The notes under the pieces are model-generated. The model was not told the DNA's origin. It did no database searches and saw only the letters and a list, made by a program, of their open reading frames with translations. From Flagellimonas profundi (lineage in GTDB: Bacteria > Bacteroidota > Bacteroidia > Flavobacteriales > Flavobacteriaceae): a stretch of DNA of 64,000 nt. This document shows positions 37,557 to 46,309 of the stretch, piece after piece. A program made the translations under genes and the position numbers. Positions within the stretch are counted from its first letter, which is position 1. Each line of letters opens with the position of its first letter. The stretch spans positions 434,001 to 498,000 of the forward strand of contig NZ_JAFLNM010000001.1 in assembly GCF_017313275.1 (NCBI RefSeq), written 5' to 3'.

Positions 37557-38918
37557 TTAGTTGACGGAATAACTCACAAAGGCCAATTTTTTACTGTCAG
37601 GACTCCAAGATGGTACATTGATCGTGCCTTGTCCTCCAAAGAAAACGGGGGTTATATCCTTAATTTCCTTGGTATTTAGATTCATTAGCCTCAATTTAAC
37701 CTGTTTTCCGAACAAATGGTTTTGTTTTTGGTCCGATGTGTAGGCAATATACACAATCCATTTGCCATCTGGGGAAGGGTGGGGAAACCAATTGGAGTTT
37801 TCGTCAAAAGTCAATTGTTCCTGTTTTTTTCCATTGGTGCGCATACGCCAGATTTGCATATGTCCGGATTTATACGAGTTATAATAAATATATTTTCCGT
37901 CAGGCGAATATTCGGGACCATCGTCCAAACCTTCTGCAGTGGTCAACCTTTTTTCCTTTCCTCCATCCACACTTATGGTATATACATCATAATTTCCGTT
38001 GCGCTCCGCGCAATAAGCCAAACGTTTTCCGTCGGGAGACCAGCCATGCCAAAAGGACATCACTTCCGAGGTCACCCTTCTTGGTTTCCCACCTGCTATG
38101 GGTAGCACATAAATGGCCGATTTGTAGGCTTTGGGCGACGGGTCTGTCACATCGTTGTGGCTTATGGCCAACCATTTATTGTCGGGGGAAATACCATGGT
38201 CGTTATTGCTCTGGTCCGCAAAGTCGGTATTTAGTAGTTCCAAATCCTTGGTTTTTAGATCTAAGGTGTACAGTTTCCCCTTACTGTTCACAATCAAATA
38301 ATTGTCAGGGTGCCAGTTGGGAGCTTCAAAATGCTCATCAATGCTGAGTACGGTCTCAATTCTGCCCGATGTTATATCCACGGTTTGAATATAACTGGTG
38401 GTATCAATTTTATTTTCTGGTGGATGATTATAGAAATGGAGGGATTGTCCCACCAGTTTCCAATTACCATCAATTTTATCCAGTAAACGAACTTCGTGCG
38501 AAAGGCTTTCTTTACCATTGGTGTCAACCGAAACTTCATCATGGGCGACCCAAGCAGTATTATCACCAATTTTCATTTTATGGTTGGAATGGAAAGCGAA
38601 TCCTCCGTTTCCCAGCATGCTCGACGGTGGGTCAATAATCGTTTCGGTGGGAATATCCAGGGTGCGTCCATCCGCGGTGGAAGCCAAAATACGGCTATAG
38701 GGTTGCGCCTGCCAACAGTCTGCATGGGCTTGTTTGTCTCCCATGCGCCATGTTAATCCTTCTTTTTCCAATAGTTGGATGATTGCAAGGGAATCTTGTT
38801 GCTGAGAAAACAAAGAGCAACCAATAAGTAGCGCCCCAAGAGTAAACAGGGTACGTTTTCGGGACAACTGCTGTATATTGTAAAAAAGGCAATGTTGAAG
38901 TTGATGAAGTATCTTCAT
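37557..38918 (-). CDS. SnoaL-like plus PD40 beta-propeller protein
   Basis: 453 residues with an N-terminal hydrophobic segment ([16 protein letters not shown]) for export. Two parts are visible: an NTF2/SnoaL-like domain (about 45-165, [24 protein letters not shown]) and a TolB-type propeller (about 180-450) with PD40 repeats such as [37 protein letters not shown] and [13 protein letters not shown]. Propellers of this kind bind proteins or ligands. It is first gene in the operon with the Gfo/Idh gene and divergent from the Nudix regulator gene. I do not know its function. Confidence 0.82.
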   Translation of the reverse strand: MKILHQLQHCLFYNIQQLSRKRTLFTLGALLIGCSLFSQQQDSLAIIQLLEKEGLTWRMGDKQAHADCWQAQPYSRILASTADGRTLDIPTETIIDPPSSMLGNGGFAFHSNHKMKIGDNTAWVAHDEVSVDTNGKESLSHEVRLLDKIDGNWKLVGQSLHFYNHPPENKIDTTSYIQTVDITSGRIETVLSIDEHFEAPNWHPDNYLIVNSKGKLYTLDLKTKDLELLNTDFADQSNNDHGISPDNKWLAISHNDVTDPSPKAYKSAIYVLPIAGGKPRRVTSEVMSFWHGWSPDGKRLAYCAERNGNYDVYTISVDGGKEKRLTTAEGLDDGPEYSPDGKYIYYNSYKSGHMQIWRMRTNGKKQEQLTFDENSNWFPHPSPDGKWIVYIAYTSDQKQNHLFGKQVKLRLMNLNTKEIKDITPVFFGGQGTINVPSWSPDSKKLAFVSYSVN

Positions 38919-38949
38919 GATCGTTTAGTTTGGTTTTTGGTGTGCAGGA

Positions 38950-38978
38950 TAAATATACATTTTATTTTCTAAATAAAA
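38950..38978 (-). promoter_or_regulatory. Operator palindrome and -7 element of the PD40-Gfo/Idh operon
   Basis: TTTTATTT at 38960-38967 and AAATAAAA at 38971-38978 form a perfect 8-base inverted repeat with a 3-base spacer. On the minus strand TATATTTA (38957 to 38950) matches the -7 consensus TAnnTTT[G/A], directly downstream. Occupation would cover the -33 region. The divergent Nudix-type regulator is the likely reader. Confidence 0.6.
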
Positions 38979-39071
38979 GATAATAGAAAAGAATTCTTAA
39001 TTTTATGAAGATAATATGCATGGCAACCAATGTCAGCTTTGTACAATGTTGCCTGCATCAACCAAAGGATC

Positions 39072-39797
39072 ATGGGTAAGTTTAACACAGAAGATTATAT
39101 AGCACAGCTTTCAATTGACTGTGTGATTTTTGGATATAAGAACAAAGAACTGAAGGTTTTGATTTCCAAATTAAGTTATGGGGATAATTTATGGAGCCTT
39201 CCAGGAGGATATATTTTACAGACCGAGGGTATTGACCAGGCAGCCTCCCGTATTTTAAAAGAACGGACAGGATTGGACAATATCTATTTGGAACAGTTTA
39301 GGGCTTTTGGTGGTCCGGACAGGATTATTGGAAGCGAGTTTCGAGATTTGGTGAGAACGGGGCTGCGTAACTTTGACTCCAACAGATTTGATGATGAGGC
39401 CATAGATTGGATAACCAGCCGTTTTGTTTGCATTGGTTACTATGCTTTGGTTGATTTGAACAAGGTGGAGCTGAGGATAGGGGAGTTCGAGGAATTTTTG
39501 AAATGGGTGAGTATTGCTGAGTTGCCGAACATGACGCACGATCACAATAAAATCGTTGCAGCGGCACACAAGGCACTTCGTCAAAATCTTGATGAAAAAC
39601 TAATTGGGTTCAACCTGCTTCCCGAAGAATTTACCATGCGCGAGGTAAAGGAACTGTATGAAGCTGTTTACGACAAGGAGTTCCCCATGAACAACTTTCA
39701 AAAAAAAATATTGGGCCTCAATGTACTGGAAAGGCTGGGCAAGAAATTTACCGGAGCTCAAAATAGGGCTCCTTATCTCTACCGTTTCAAAAAATAA
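39072..39797 (+). CDS. Nudix-domain transcription factor (NrtR/AraR-like)
   Basis: 241 residues from ATG at 39072 (MGKFNTEDYIAQL), preceded by AAAGGA. An in-frame ATG at 39030 lies at a probable -7 element and is less likely. A Nudix fold (about 10-145) is followed by a winged helix (about 160-235, TMREVKELYEAVYDKEFPMNNFQKKILGL type). The Nudix box GYILQTEGIDQ..RILKERTGL has Ile where the catalytic RE Glu belongs, as in regulators that bind, rather than hydrolyse, nucleotides or sugars. In gut Bacteroides a homologous Nudix-type AraR senses arabinose. It probably controls the divergent PD40-Gfo/Idh operon. Confidence 0.87.
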   Translation: MGKFNTEDYIAQLSIDCVIFGYKNKELKVLISKLSYGDNLWSLPGGYILQTEGIDQAASRILKERTGLDNIYLEQFRAFGGPDRIIGSEFRDLVRTGLRNFDSNRFDDEAIDWITSRFVCIGYYALVDLNKVELRIGEFEEFLKWVSIAELPNMTHDHNKIVAAAHKALRQNLDEKLIGFNLLPEEFTMREVKELYEAVYDKEFPMNNFQKKILGLNVLERLGKKFTGAQNRAPYLYRFKK

Positions 39798-39813
39798 GCT
39801 GTAGAGCGAGACG

Positions 39814-42006
39814 CTACCCTTTTAACAATACTACTTTAAATGTTGATCCTTTCATGGGCATGCTTTCCACAGATATCTGTCCTCCCATGGATTCAATTTG
39901 GTTTTTGGATATAAAAAGGCCAATGCCACGGGCATCTTTGTTTCTATGGAAGGTTTTGTACATTCCAAAGAGTTTTTTGCCATATTTATCAAGGTCAATG
40001 CCCAGTCCGTTGTCCGCTACCTCCAAATAAACATTTTGATCTTTTTCCCATGCTTTGATCAAAATAGTGGACTTCGGTTTTTCAGGGTCCCTATATTTGA
40101 TTGCATTGGATACTAAATTGAGCACTACACTTTCCAAATAGGCCAAAACTCCCTTTACCTCCAGGTGTTTGGGAACATCAACGCGTATTTCAACATCATT
40201 TTTATTAATTAAAGCCTGAATATCCATGAGAACCTTTTGCACAATGTAGGGGAGCTGTATTGATTTTAGTTTTTTATCCGTTTCCAGCTTCACCTGTACC
40301 ACCTCATTCAAATGGGCAATGGTTTCATTTAGTCCGTTGGATGCTCTGCCCAACATACCCAAACTGTCATTCTTTTCGGCTTCCCCAAGTGTTTCATCAT
40401 TTAAAAAGCTACTGATCATGGTGAGGTTGGCAGCATGGGACCTTAGGTTATGTGAAACAATATGTGCAAAGTTCAACAAACTGCTGTTTTGGCTGGTGGA
40501 TAGTTCCAGGAGCCCCTTTAATTTTTTTTCCGCTTTTATTCTTGCAGTAATATCTACAATTTGAGAGATGAAATGTGAAATGTCACCTTCTATATTTCTT
40601 GCAGCCGTAACAGTTAATATGATATAAACGACCTCCCCATTTTTATTAAAGTACCTTTTTTCAATCTGGTAGGTACTTCTTTTGCCTTGTATGAGTTCTC
40701 GCAAATAGGAGAGATCTATTTCAAGATCTTCCGGGTGCGTAATTTCTTGAAAAGTCATATTTAAAAGCTCTTCTTTGGTATGCCCCAAACTTTCACAGAG
40801 ACTTGGGTTCACATCAATAAAGCTTCCATCTTTGCCCACCAGTGCCATTCCAATGGATGAGTTTTCCAGAGTACCTTTTAGGGACTCTTCACTTTTAAGT
40901 AATTGTAATTGTGTTCGTTTTAAATCGGTAATATCCTGATTGATTCCGATCATTTTAAGGGCATTTCCATTTCCATCCCTAAGGACGGTAGCCTCAGCCT
41001 TCATCCAGCGTATGTCGCCACTGGGCCAAATCACCCTAAAAATGGTGTCAAAATTCTTGATTCCCGAAATGGCATTGTTTACTTCGATCGAGGTTTGTTC
41101 AATGTCATCGGGGTGTACACAGGCCTGCCACGCTTCCAACACGCCATCAAAGTCAGCCTCTTGAATACCATACAACAAGTACATGTTTTGATCCCAATAC
41201 ACCTGATTGTCAGGGATATTGTATTCCCAGATACCAATACCTGCGGTTTTGGTGGCCAAGGACAACCTTTCACTTACCTCTTTAAATCCAAGCTCTATTC
41301 TTTTTCTTCTGTCAATATCCTGAAATGTCCCTACGATCCTAACACATTTTCCGTTGACTATTTCAGGTTCTCCAATGGCACGCACCCATAGTTCATTGCC
41401 ATTTTTCGTGATTAGTTCCAATTCTGTTTCCCAAGGCTTTCCAGAATCTATCGCATTTTGTACCAAATGGGTAATGGTATCCCTGCTTCGACCTTCTTTA
41501 TAAAAGGAAATAGCTCTTTCTATATCGGGAACATAATCTTCTGGAACTTCATGGATCTCTTTGGTGATTTTTGACCAGTAAAGGCTGTTTTTGACCAAAT
41601 CCATCTCCCAGCCACCGATTCTGGCAACTTCTTGTGACTTGATCATAAGTTCCTCCTCCCTTCGTTTATCGGTGATATCCTCTAAAATAATAAGAACGTT
41701 TGGTGAAGAAACATCATTTTCATGTATACTGCTTATTTTCCAATCGTACCAAACCGAATCCCCATTGGCCAAAATCAGTCTTTTGGAGTCAGACCTGTGT
41801 TCAATGCCTTCCAAACAATAATTGATGTCCAGTTTTAACTCTTCGGGCAGTTCGGGCATTTCATTTAAAAAGTTCTTACCCTCTATTTCCGGATCAAGGT
41901 TGAACTGGCTCAGCCATTGTTTGGAAAAATCAACGAAACACTGTTGTGCATCTAGAATGGCAAATGGGATGGAGGTATTGTGAAAGATGGATTGGCGTAA
42001 CGTCAT
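39814..42006 (-). CDS. Multi-PAS sensor histidine kinase
   Basis: 730 residues from ATG at 42006 (MTLRQSIFHNTS); the frame runs on to a TTG at 42030. Four PAS/PAC modules are visible at about 10-120, 125-245, 250-370 and 375-495 (repeated 'DITDKRREEE', 'DIDRRKRIELG', 'DITDLKRTQLQL', 'DITARIKAEKKL' linkers). The phospho-acceptor helix has VSHNLRSHAANL, a His-box variant lacking the usual Pro. The ATPase domain has NLVSNAIKY, DNGLGID and GIGLFISK. No membrane segments, so a cytosolic sensor. No response regulator gene adjoins, so it is an orphan kinase. Confidence 0.9.
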   Translation of the reverse strand: MTLRQSIFHNTSIPFAILDAQQCFVDFSKQWLSQFNLDPEIEGKNFLNEMPELPEELKLDINYCLEGIEHRSDSKRLILANGDSVWYDWKISSIHENDVSSPNVLIILEDITDKRREEELMIKSQEVARIGGWEMDLVKNSLYWSKITKEIHEVPEDYVPDIERAISFYKEGRSRDTITHLVQNAIDSGKPWETELELITKNGNELWVRAIGEPEIVNGKCVRIVGTFQDIDRRKRIELGFKEVSERLSLATKTAGIGIWEYNIPDNQVYWDQNMYLLYGIQEADFDGVLEAWQACVHPDDIEQTSIEVNNAISGIKNFDTIFRVIWPSGDIRWMKAEATVLRDGNGNALKMIGINQDITDLKRTQLQLLKSEESLKGTLENSSIGMALVGKDGSFIDVNPSLCESLGHTKEELLNMTFQEITHPEDLEIDLSYLRELIQGKRSTYQIEKRYFNKNGEVVYIILTVTAARNIEGDISHFISQIVDITARIKAEKKLKGLLELSTSQNSSLLNFAHIVSHNLRSHAANLTMISSFLNDETLGEAEKNDSLGMLGRASNGLNETIAHLNEVVQVKLETDKKLKSIQLPYIVQKVLMDIQALINKNDVEIRVDVPKHLEVKGVLAYLESVVLNLVSNAIKYRDPEKPKSTILIKAWEKDQNVYLEVADNGLGIDLDKYGKKLFGMYKTFHRNKDARGIGLFISKNQIESMGGQISVESMPMKGSTFKVVLLKG

Positions 42007-42147
42007 CTTGGGGAATGTTTTGAAAATCAAATAAAAATATCAAAACAGGATAATTCGCACAATATTGTTTTTAAAATAAGCTTTCTTTTATTGGGAAATC
42101 GATTTTACTTCATGTTCACTGGTCTTGAAGTATTCAATTCGGTTCCT

Positions 42148-42849
42148 TTAAAGCATGGGCTTCAATACTTCCCAAACATTGTTGGCCACCAATTTTTGTC
42201 CTTCAACCGTGGGATGGATGCCATCACCTTGGTTGAGTTCGGGGATTCCTGCAACATTTTCTAGCAGGAAAGGAATTAATTCAATGTCTTCTGACGCGGC
42301 CAATTCTGGAAAAATGCTTTCAAATTTCGTAGTGTATTCCGGCCCCATGTTCGGCGGGATCTTCATGCCGGCCAGGATAATTTTGGCCTCTGGCAATTTG
42401 CTTTGTACCGTATCCACCATGCTTTGCAGGTTCTGTTCTGTTTCGGTCAGAGGAACACCACGGAGCCCATCATTGGCACCTAATTCAATGATAATGATAT
42501 CCACATCATCCTCTAAAACCCATTCCAATCTATTTTTTCCACTAGCAGTGGTTTCCCCGCTCAATCCGGCATTGATCACGGAATAATCCAAACCCAGTGA
42601 ATCTATTCTCTGTTGGATCAAAGCAGGGAACGCTTCGCTCACTTCAAGTCCGTATCCTGCCGTTAGGCTATCCCCAAAAAACAGTATTTTTTTTGATGGA
42701 ACGGTAGTCTCCGTTACTTCGGTTTCTTCGGTGGTCGTTACTTCGGTAGCTTCTTTTTTTGAGCTCTTTTCACCGCAACCAAGTAGCAAAAACATCAAAA
42801 AATAACAAAACATTAACGGCAAACGGAAGCTTGGGATTTTCTTGGTCAT
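42148..42849 (-). CDS. tesA: TesA-like GDSL esterase/lysophospholipase, lipoprotein
   Basis: 233 residues from ATG at 42849 (MTKKIPSFRL); the TTG at 42882 is less likely. Lipobox LLLGC is followed by a Thr/Glu-rich linker. The SGNH hydrolase blocks are block I FFGDSLTAGYG (nucleophile Ser), the block III Asn in GANDGLRG, and block V DGIHPT (Asp, His). TesA enzymes hydrolyse acyl thioesters and lysophospholipids in the periplasm. It is divergent from the ybbA-ybbP genes, the same arrangement as in Escherichia coli, supporting orthology. Confidence 0.9.
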   Translation of the reverse strand: MTKKIPSFRLPLMFCYFLMFLLLGCGEKSSKKEATEVTTTEETEVTETTVPSKKILFFGDSLTAGYGLEVSEAFPALIQQRIDSLGLDYSVINAGLSGETTASGKNRLEWVLEDDVDIIIIELGANDGLRGVPLTETEQNLQSMVDTVQSKLPEAKIILAGMKIPPNMGPEYTTKFESIFPELAASEDIELIPFLLENVAGIPELNQGDGIHPTVEGQKLVANNVWEVLKPML

Positions 42850-42891
42850 AATCAATTTTAGTATTTTGAGAGTTTTAACCAAAAGCGTGAT

Positions 42892-43569
42892 ATGTCAAAG
42901 ATATTAAAAGTTCAGCACCTCTCTAAAACCTATCGGAGTGGTGAACATGATCTTAATGTGCTCAACAATGTTTCCTTTGAAGTGGAAAGTGGAGAAAGTT
43001 TTGCAATTGTGGGCCCTTCGGGCAGTGGTAAAACCACCTTGTTGGGACTCTGTGCAGGGTTGGATACCACCGATGAAGGTGAAATATGGCTTTGCAATCA
43101 GAATTTGTTCGGTTTGGATGAGGATGGAAGAGCGCGTTTAAGGAACGAGAATGTTGGATTTGTATTTCAGGACTTTCAATTATTGCCTACGTTGACGGCT
43201 TTGGAAAACGTGATTGTTCCCTTGGAACTGCGTGGTGTAAAAAAAGCAACGGCCCACGGAAAGGAACTCTTGGCCAAGGTAGGTCTGGAAAATAGGGAAG
43301 GGCATTACCCGTCCCAACTATCGGGTGGTGAGCAACAACGTGTGGCTTTGGCCCGTGCCTTTGCCAATAAACCATCCATTCTTTTTGCAGATGAGCCTAC
43401 AGGAAACCTGGACGATGAAACGGGAACCAAAATAGAGGATTTGCTTTTTGAACTCAACAAAGAACAGGGTACTGCACTGGTGATCGTTACCCACGATCTG
43501 GAATTGGCGCAAAAAACAGATAAGAGCATTCGCCTACGATCGGGCAAAATCGAGGAAACTGTTGGATAA
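42892..43569 (+). CDS. ybbA: YbbA-like ABC transporter ATPase
   Basis: 225 residues of the LolD/MacB ATPase type. Walker A is GPSGSGKTT, the signature is LSGGEQQRVALARA, Walker B is ILFADEPTGNLDD and the switch His is in VTHDLE. The permease gene begins one base after its stop. In E. coli the ybbA-ybbP pair sits opposite tesA, as here. The complex is thought to be a MacB-type machine acting on a periplasmic lipid or toxic product. The ligand is unproven. Confidence 0.92.
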   Translation: MSKILKVQHLSKTYRSGEHDLNVLNNVSFEVESGESFAIVGPSGSGKTTLLGLCAGLDTTDEGEIWLCNQNLFGLDEDGRARLRNENVGFVFQDFQLLPTLTALENVIVPLELRGVKKATAHGKELLAKVGLENREGHYPSQLSGGEQQRVALARAFANKPSILFADEPTGNLDDETGTKIEDLLFELNKEQGTALVIVTHDLELAQKTDKSIRLRSGKIEETVG

Positions 43570-43570
43570 T

Positions 43571-46108
43571 ATGGTAAAGAACAACGCTGGATTTTCTTGG
43601 TTGCTAAAAATGGCCTGGCGCGATGGTAAGGCAAGCTACGGTAAACTTTTACTGTTTGTTTTTTCCATAACATTGGGTGTGGCCGCAGTGGTAAGCGTAC
43701 ATTCCTTTAGCGGCTTGCTCAAGGATAATATTGCATCGCAGTCGAAAGCACTGTTGGGAGCCGATTATGTTATTGAAAGTGATAAACCCGTCAACGATAA
43801 GGTGATGGGTATTATGGACTCTTTGGGCGGCGCAGATGCGCGGGAAATCAATTTTATGTCCATGGCCGCTTTTCCCGGTAATGAAGGAACCAAACTCATG
43901 GAGGTCAGGGGGGTGGAAGGCGGTTTTCCGTTCTATGGTGAATTAGGGACCGTACCCGAATCTGCAACCAATGACTTTAGGGATGGAGGTGCCCTTGTTG
44001 ATGCCACAACCATGCTTCAACTCAACCTAAAGGTCGGAGATAGCATAAAACTGGGTGCCGTTACCTTGCCTATAGCGGGCGAATTGGAAGCAGTTCCGGG
44101 GAGCACCTCGGTTTTTGGAGCCATAGCACCTCCAATTTTAATTCCATTCGAATTCATTGAATCGACAGGTCTGGTACAAACAGGAAGTCGCATCGAGTAC
44201 AAATATTACTTCAAAGCAGAAGAAAACGAGGATATGGCGCTATTGGATGAGCAGGTGGATCCCGTTCTCGATGCTGAAGAGGCAGATTTGGATACCCACT
44301 TGTCCGAAGCCCGCCGATTGGGTCGACGGTACGAGAACTTTGGAAAGTTCCTCAATCTTGTAGGGTTCATAGCCCTGCTCTTGGGCTGTGTAGGTATTGC
44401 GAGTGGCATGGGCATTTATGTCCAAATGAAGATAAAATCCATCGCCGTGCTCAAATGCTTGGGAGCCTCAAAACGTCAGAGTTACCTTATTTTCTTTATT
44501 CAAATAGCCTGTATGGGGATTGTGGGCGGTTTACTGGGAACGGCCATTGGTTATGCGCTGCAGCAATTATTCCCTGTATTGTTGGGTGATTTGTTGCCCG
44601 TGGATGTAGATGTCACTTTGTCTTTACAGAGCATTGTGCTGGGGTTGTCTTTGGGATTGGCCATGTCCGTACTTTTTGCACTATATCCCTTGATGAAAAC
44701 ATTGTATGTTTCCCCATTACAGGCCTTGCGCGTAGTGCAGGAAAAACAGTCCCGATCCAAATGGGCAACTACAGCGGTTGGTTTGGGTATTGTTTTGTTT
44801 GTGTTTTGTTTTTCATTTTGGCTTTTGGGAGACATTATGCGCTCCCTGTTTTTTGTGATAGGATTGTTGGTCGTCTTTTTGATTTTGACCGCCGTGGCCC
44901 GATTCTTTATGGCCATGTTGAAAAAGTTTTTCCCGTATTCATGGAGTTTCATTGCCCGCCAAAGCCTCAAGAATTTATTCCGTCCCCAAAATCAGACCCT
45001 GGTATTGGTGTTGGCCATAGGTATTGGAACGTTTCTGATCAGTACGCTTTACTTTACCAAGGATATGCTCTTGGAAAAAGCGGCCATTGAGGATAGTGCC
45101 AACAGTGCCAATATGATTTTGATGGATATTCAGAACCAACAGGTGGATGGGGTGTCCAATACCATCAAAGGAGCAGGATATCCAGTTATTGATAAAATTC
45201 CGATCGTTACCATGCGGGTAGAGACCCTCAAAGGGGAACATGTGGAAGATATCAGAAAGGATACCACATCACAGGTGGGACGATGGATATTGAATCATGA
45301 GTTTAGGGTAACCTATCGAGACAGCCTGATCAATTCCGAACGTCTTTTAGAAGGAGATTGGGTAAGTGCCGTAGATTCTGATTCCGATGTGCCCATTTCG
45401 GTAAGCAGCGATTTTGCCAACATGGCCAAGGTGACCATAGGTGATCCTGTTTCCTTCAATGTACAGGGCCGGATCATGAATACGGTTGTGCAAAGTATCC
45501 GTGAGGTGGACTGGAGTAGATTGCAGCCCAATTTTTCCATTGTTTTTCCATCAGGGGTGCTCGAAAATGCTCCACAATTTGGGGTAATGACGACCAGAAC
45601 ATCCGACGATATGGGCTCGGCCAAACTTCAGCAGCAATTGGTACGTCAATTCCCCAATGTTTCCATTCTGGATTTAAAACGAATATTAAGTCTTTTGGAG
45701 GATATTTTGGGAAAAATAGGATGGGTCATCAACTTTATGGCCTTCTTTAGCATATTTGTTGGAGTGGCGGTACTCATGGGAGCCATTTACAGTAGCAAGC
45801 ACCAACGCGTAAAGCAAGGTGCATTGCTCAGGACTTTGGGTGCCCAAGGTGGTCAAATATTAAAAATGATTGCCATTGAGTATGCAGTCCTTGGCTTTTT
45901 AGGAGCTTTTATGGGTGTGTTGCTTGCCGTTTTGGGAAGTAGTCTATTAGCTTATATGTTGTTTGAAACAGCATTCACCCCTTCATGGATTCCATTCGTC
46001 ATTATTCTTCCAGCTATTACTTTATTGGTTTTTGCACTGGGTGTTGGAAATAGTATTGGAATAGTCAGAAATTCTCCACTAACTGTCTTGAAGAAAGAAA
46101 AAGAATAA
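43571..46108 (+). CDS. ybbP: YbbP-like FtsX-family ABC permease
   Basis: 845 residues from ATG at 43571; a TTG at 43562 overlaps ybbA and is unlikely. An N-terminal helix (LLLFVFSITLGVAAVVSVHSF) is followed by a large periplasmic domain, a four-helix FtsX core (about 260-400), two further central helices, a second periplasmic domain (about 490-715) and a C-terminal three-helix FtsX core ending LTVLKKEKE. Two FtsX modules in one chain is the YbbP layout. Works with the YbbA ATPase encoded just upstream. Confidence 0.9.
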   Translation: MVKNNAGFSWLLKMAWRDGKASYGKLLLFVFSITLGVAAVVSVHSFSGLLKDNIASQSKALLGADYVIESDKPVNDKVMGIMDSLGGADAREINFMSMAAFPGNEGTKLMEVRGVEGGFPFYGELGTVPESATNDFRDGGALVDATTMLQLNLKVGDSIKLGAVTLPIAGELEAVPGSTSVFGAIAPPILIPFEFIESTGLVQTGSRIEYKYYFKAEENEDMALLDEQVDPVLDAEEADLDTHLSEARRLGRRYENFGKFLNLVGFIALLLGCVGIASGMGIYVQMKIKSIAVLKCLGASKRQSYLIFFIQIACMGIVGGLLGTAIGYALQQLFPVLLGDLLPVDVDVTLSLQSIVLGLSLGLAMSVLFALYPLMKTLYVSPLQALRVVQEKQSRSKWATTAVGLGIVLFVFCFSFWLLGDIMRSLFFVIGLLVVFLILTAVARFFMAMLKKFFPYSWSFIARQSLKNLFRPQNQTLVLVLAIGIGTFLISTLYFTKDMLLEKAAIEDSANSANMILMDIQNQQVDGVSNTIKGAGYPVIDKIPIVTMRVETLKGEHVEDIRKDTTSQVGRWILNHEFRVTYRDSLINSERLLEGDWVSAVDSDSDVPISVSSDFANMAKVTIGDPVSFNVQGRIMNTVVQSIREVDWSRLQPNFSIVFPSGVLENAPQFGVMTTRTSDDMGSAKLQQQLVRQFPNVSILDLKRILSLLEDILGKIGWVINFMAFFSIFVGVAVLMGAIYSSKHQRVKQGALLRTLGAQGGQILKMIAIEYAVLGFLGAFMGVLLAVLGSSLLAYMLFETAFTPSWIPFVIILPAITLLVFALGVGNSIGIVRNSPLTVLKKEKE

Positions 46109-46130
46109 TTTATGCCTGATTTTTTTCAAT

Positions 46131-46154
46131 GATTGTTATTGCGCATTAGCAATC
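46131..46154. promoter_or_regulatory. Imperfect palindrome between ybbP and the efflux operon
   Basis: Positions 46131-46154 form a 24-base dyad centred on TGCGCA (outer arms GATTG/CAATC, with one mismatch and one G-T pair). It lies about 155 bases before the first efflux gene. It may be an operator for the efflux operon or an end signal for ybbP; no clear T tract follows. The rest of the 200-base gap shows nothing else I can support. Confidence 0.35.
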
Positions 46155-46309
46155 ATGTATTTTGTCATCAACAGTATACTTTCGAGGTATAAAATTGTTG
46201 TTGGCAGGGTCGGGATGGTTGTTGGAATGGTTTTTTTTTCAAAATACCCTGAAAATCATTTTATTAAGTAGGTTGAGTTTTTATTGAACTACGACCATCA
46301 AATCAAGGT

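Noticed and set aside
37736..38347. 203-codon plus-strand frame rich in Cys, His and Trp
   Set aside because: Antisense shadow of the PD40 propeller gene, whose repeats are clear on the minus strand.
38996..39041. CTTAA half-site before the Nudix regulator gene with CAGCTTTG downstream
   Set aside because: The right half (GAAGA) does not match, the offset is 30.5 and the -7 has a mismatch; probably chance in AT-rich DNA.
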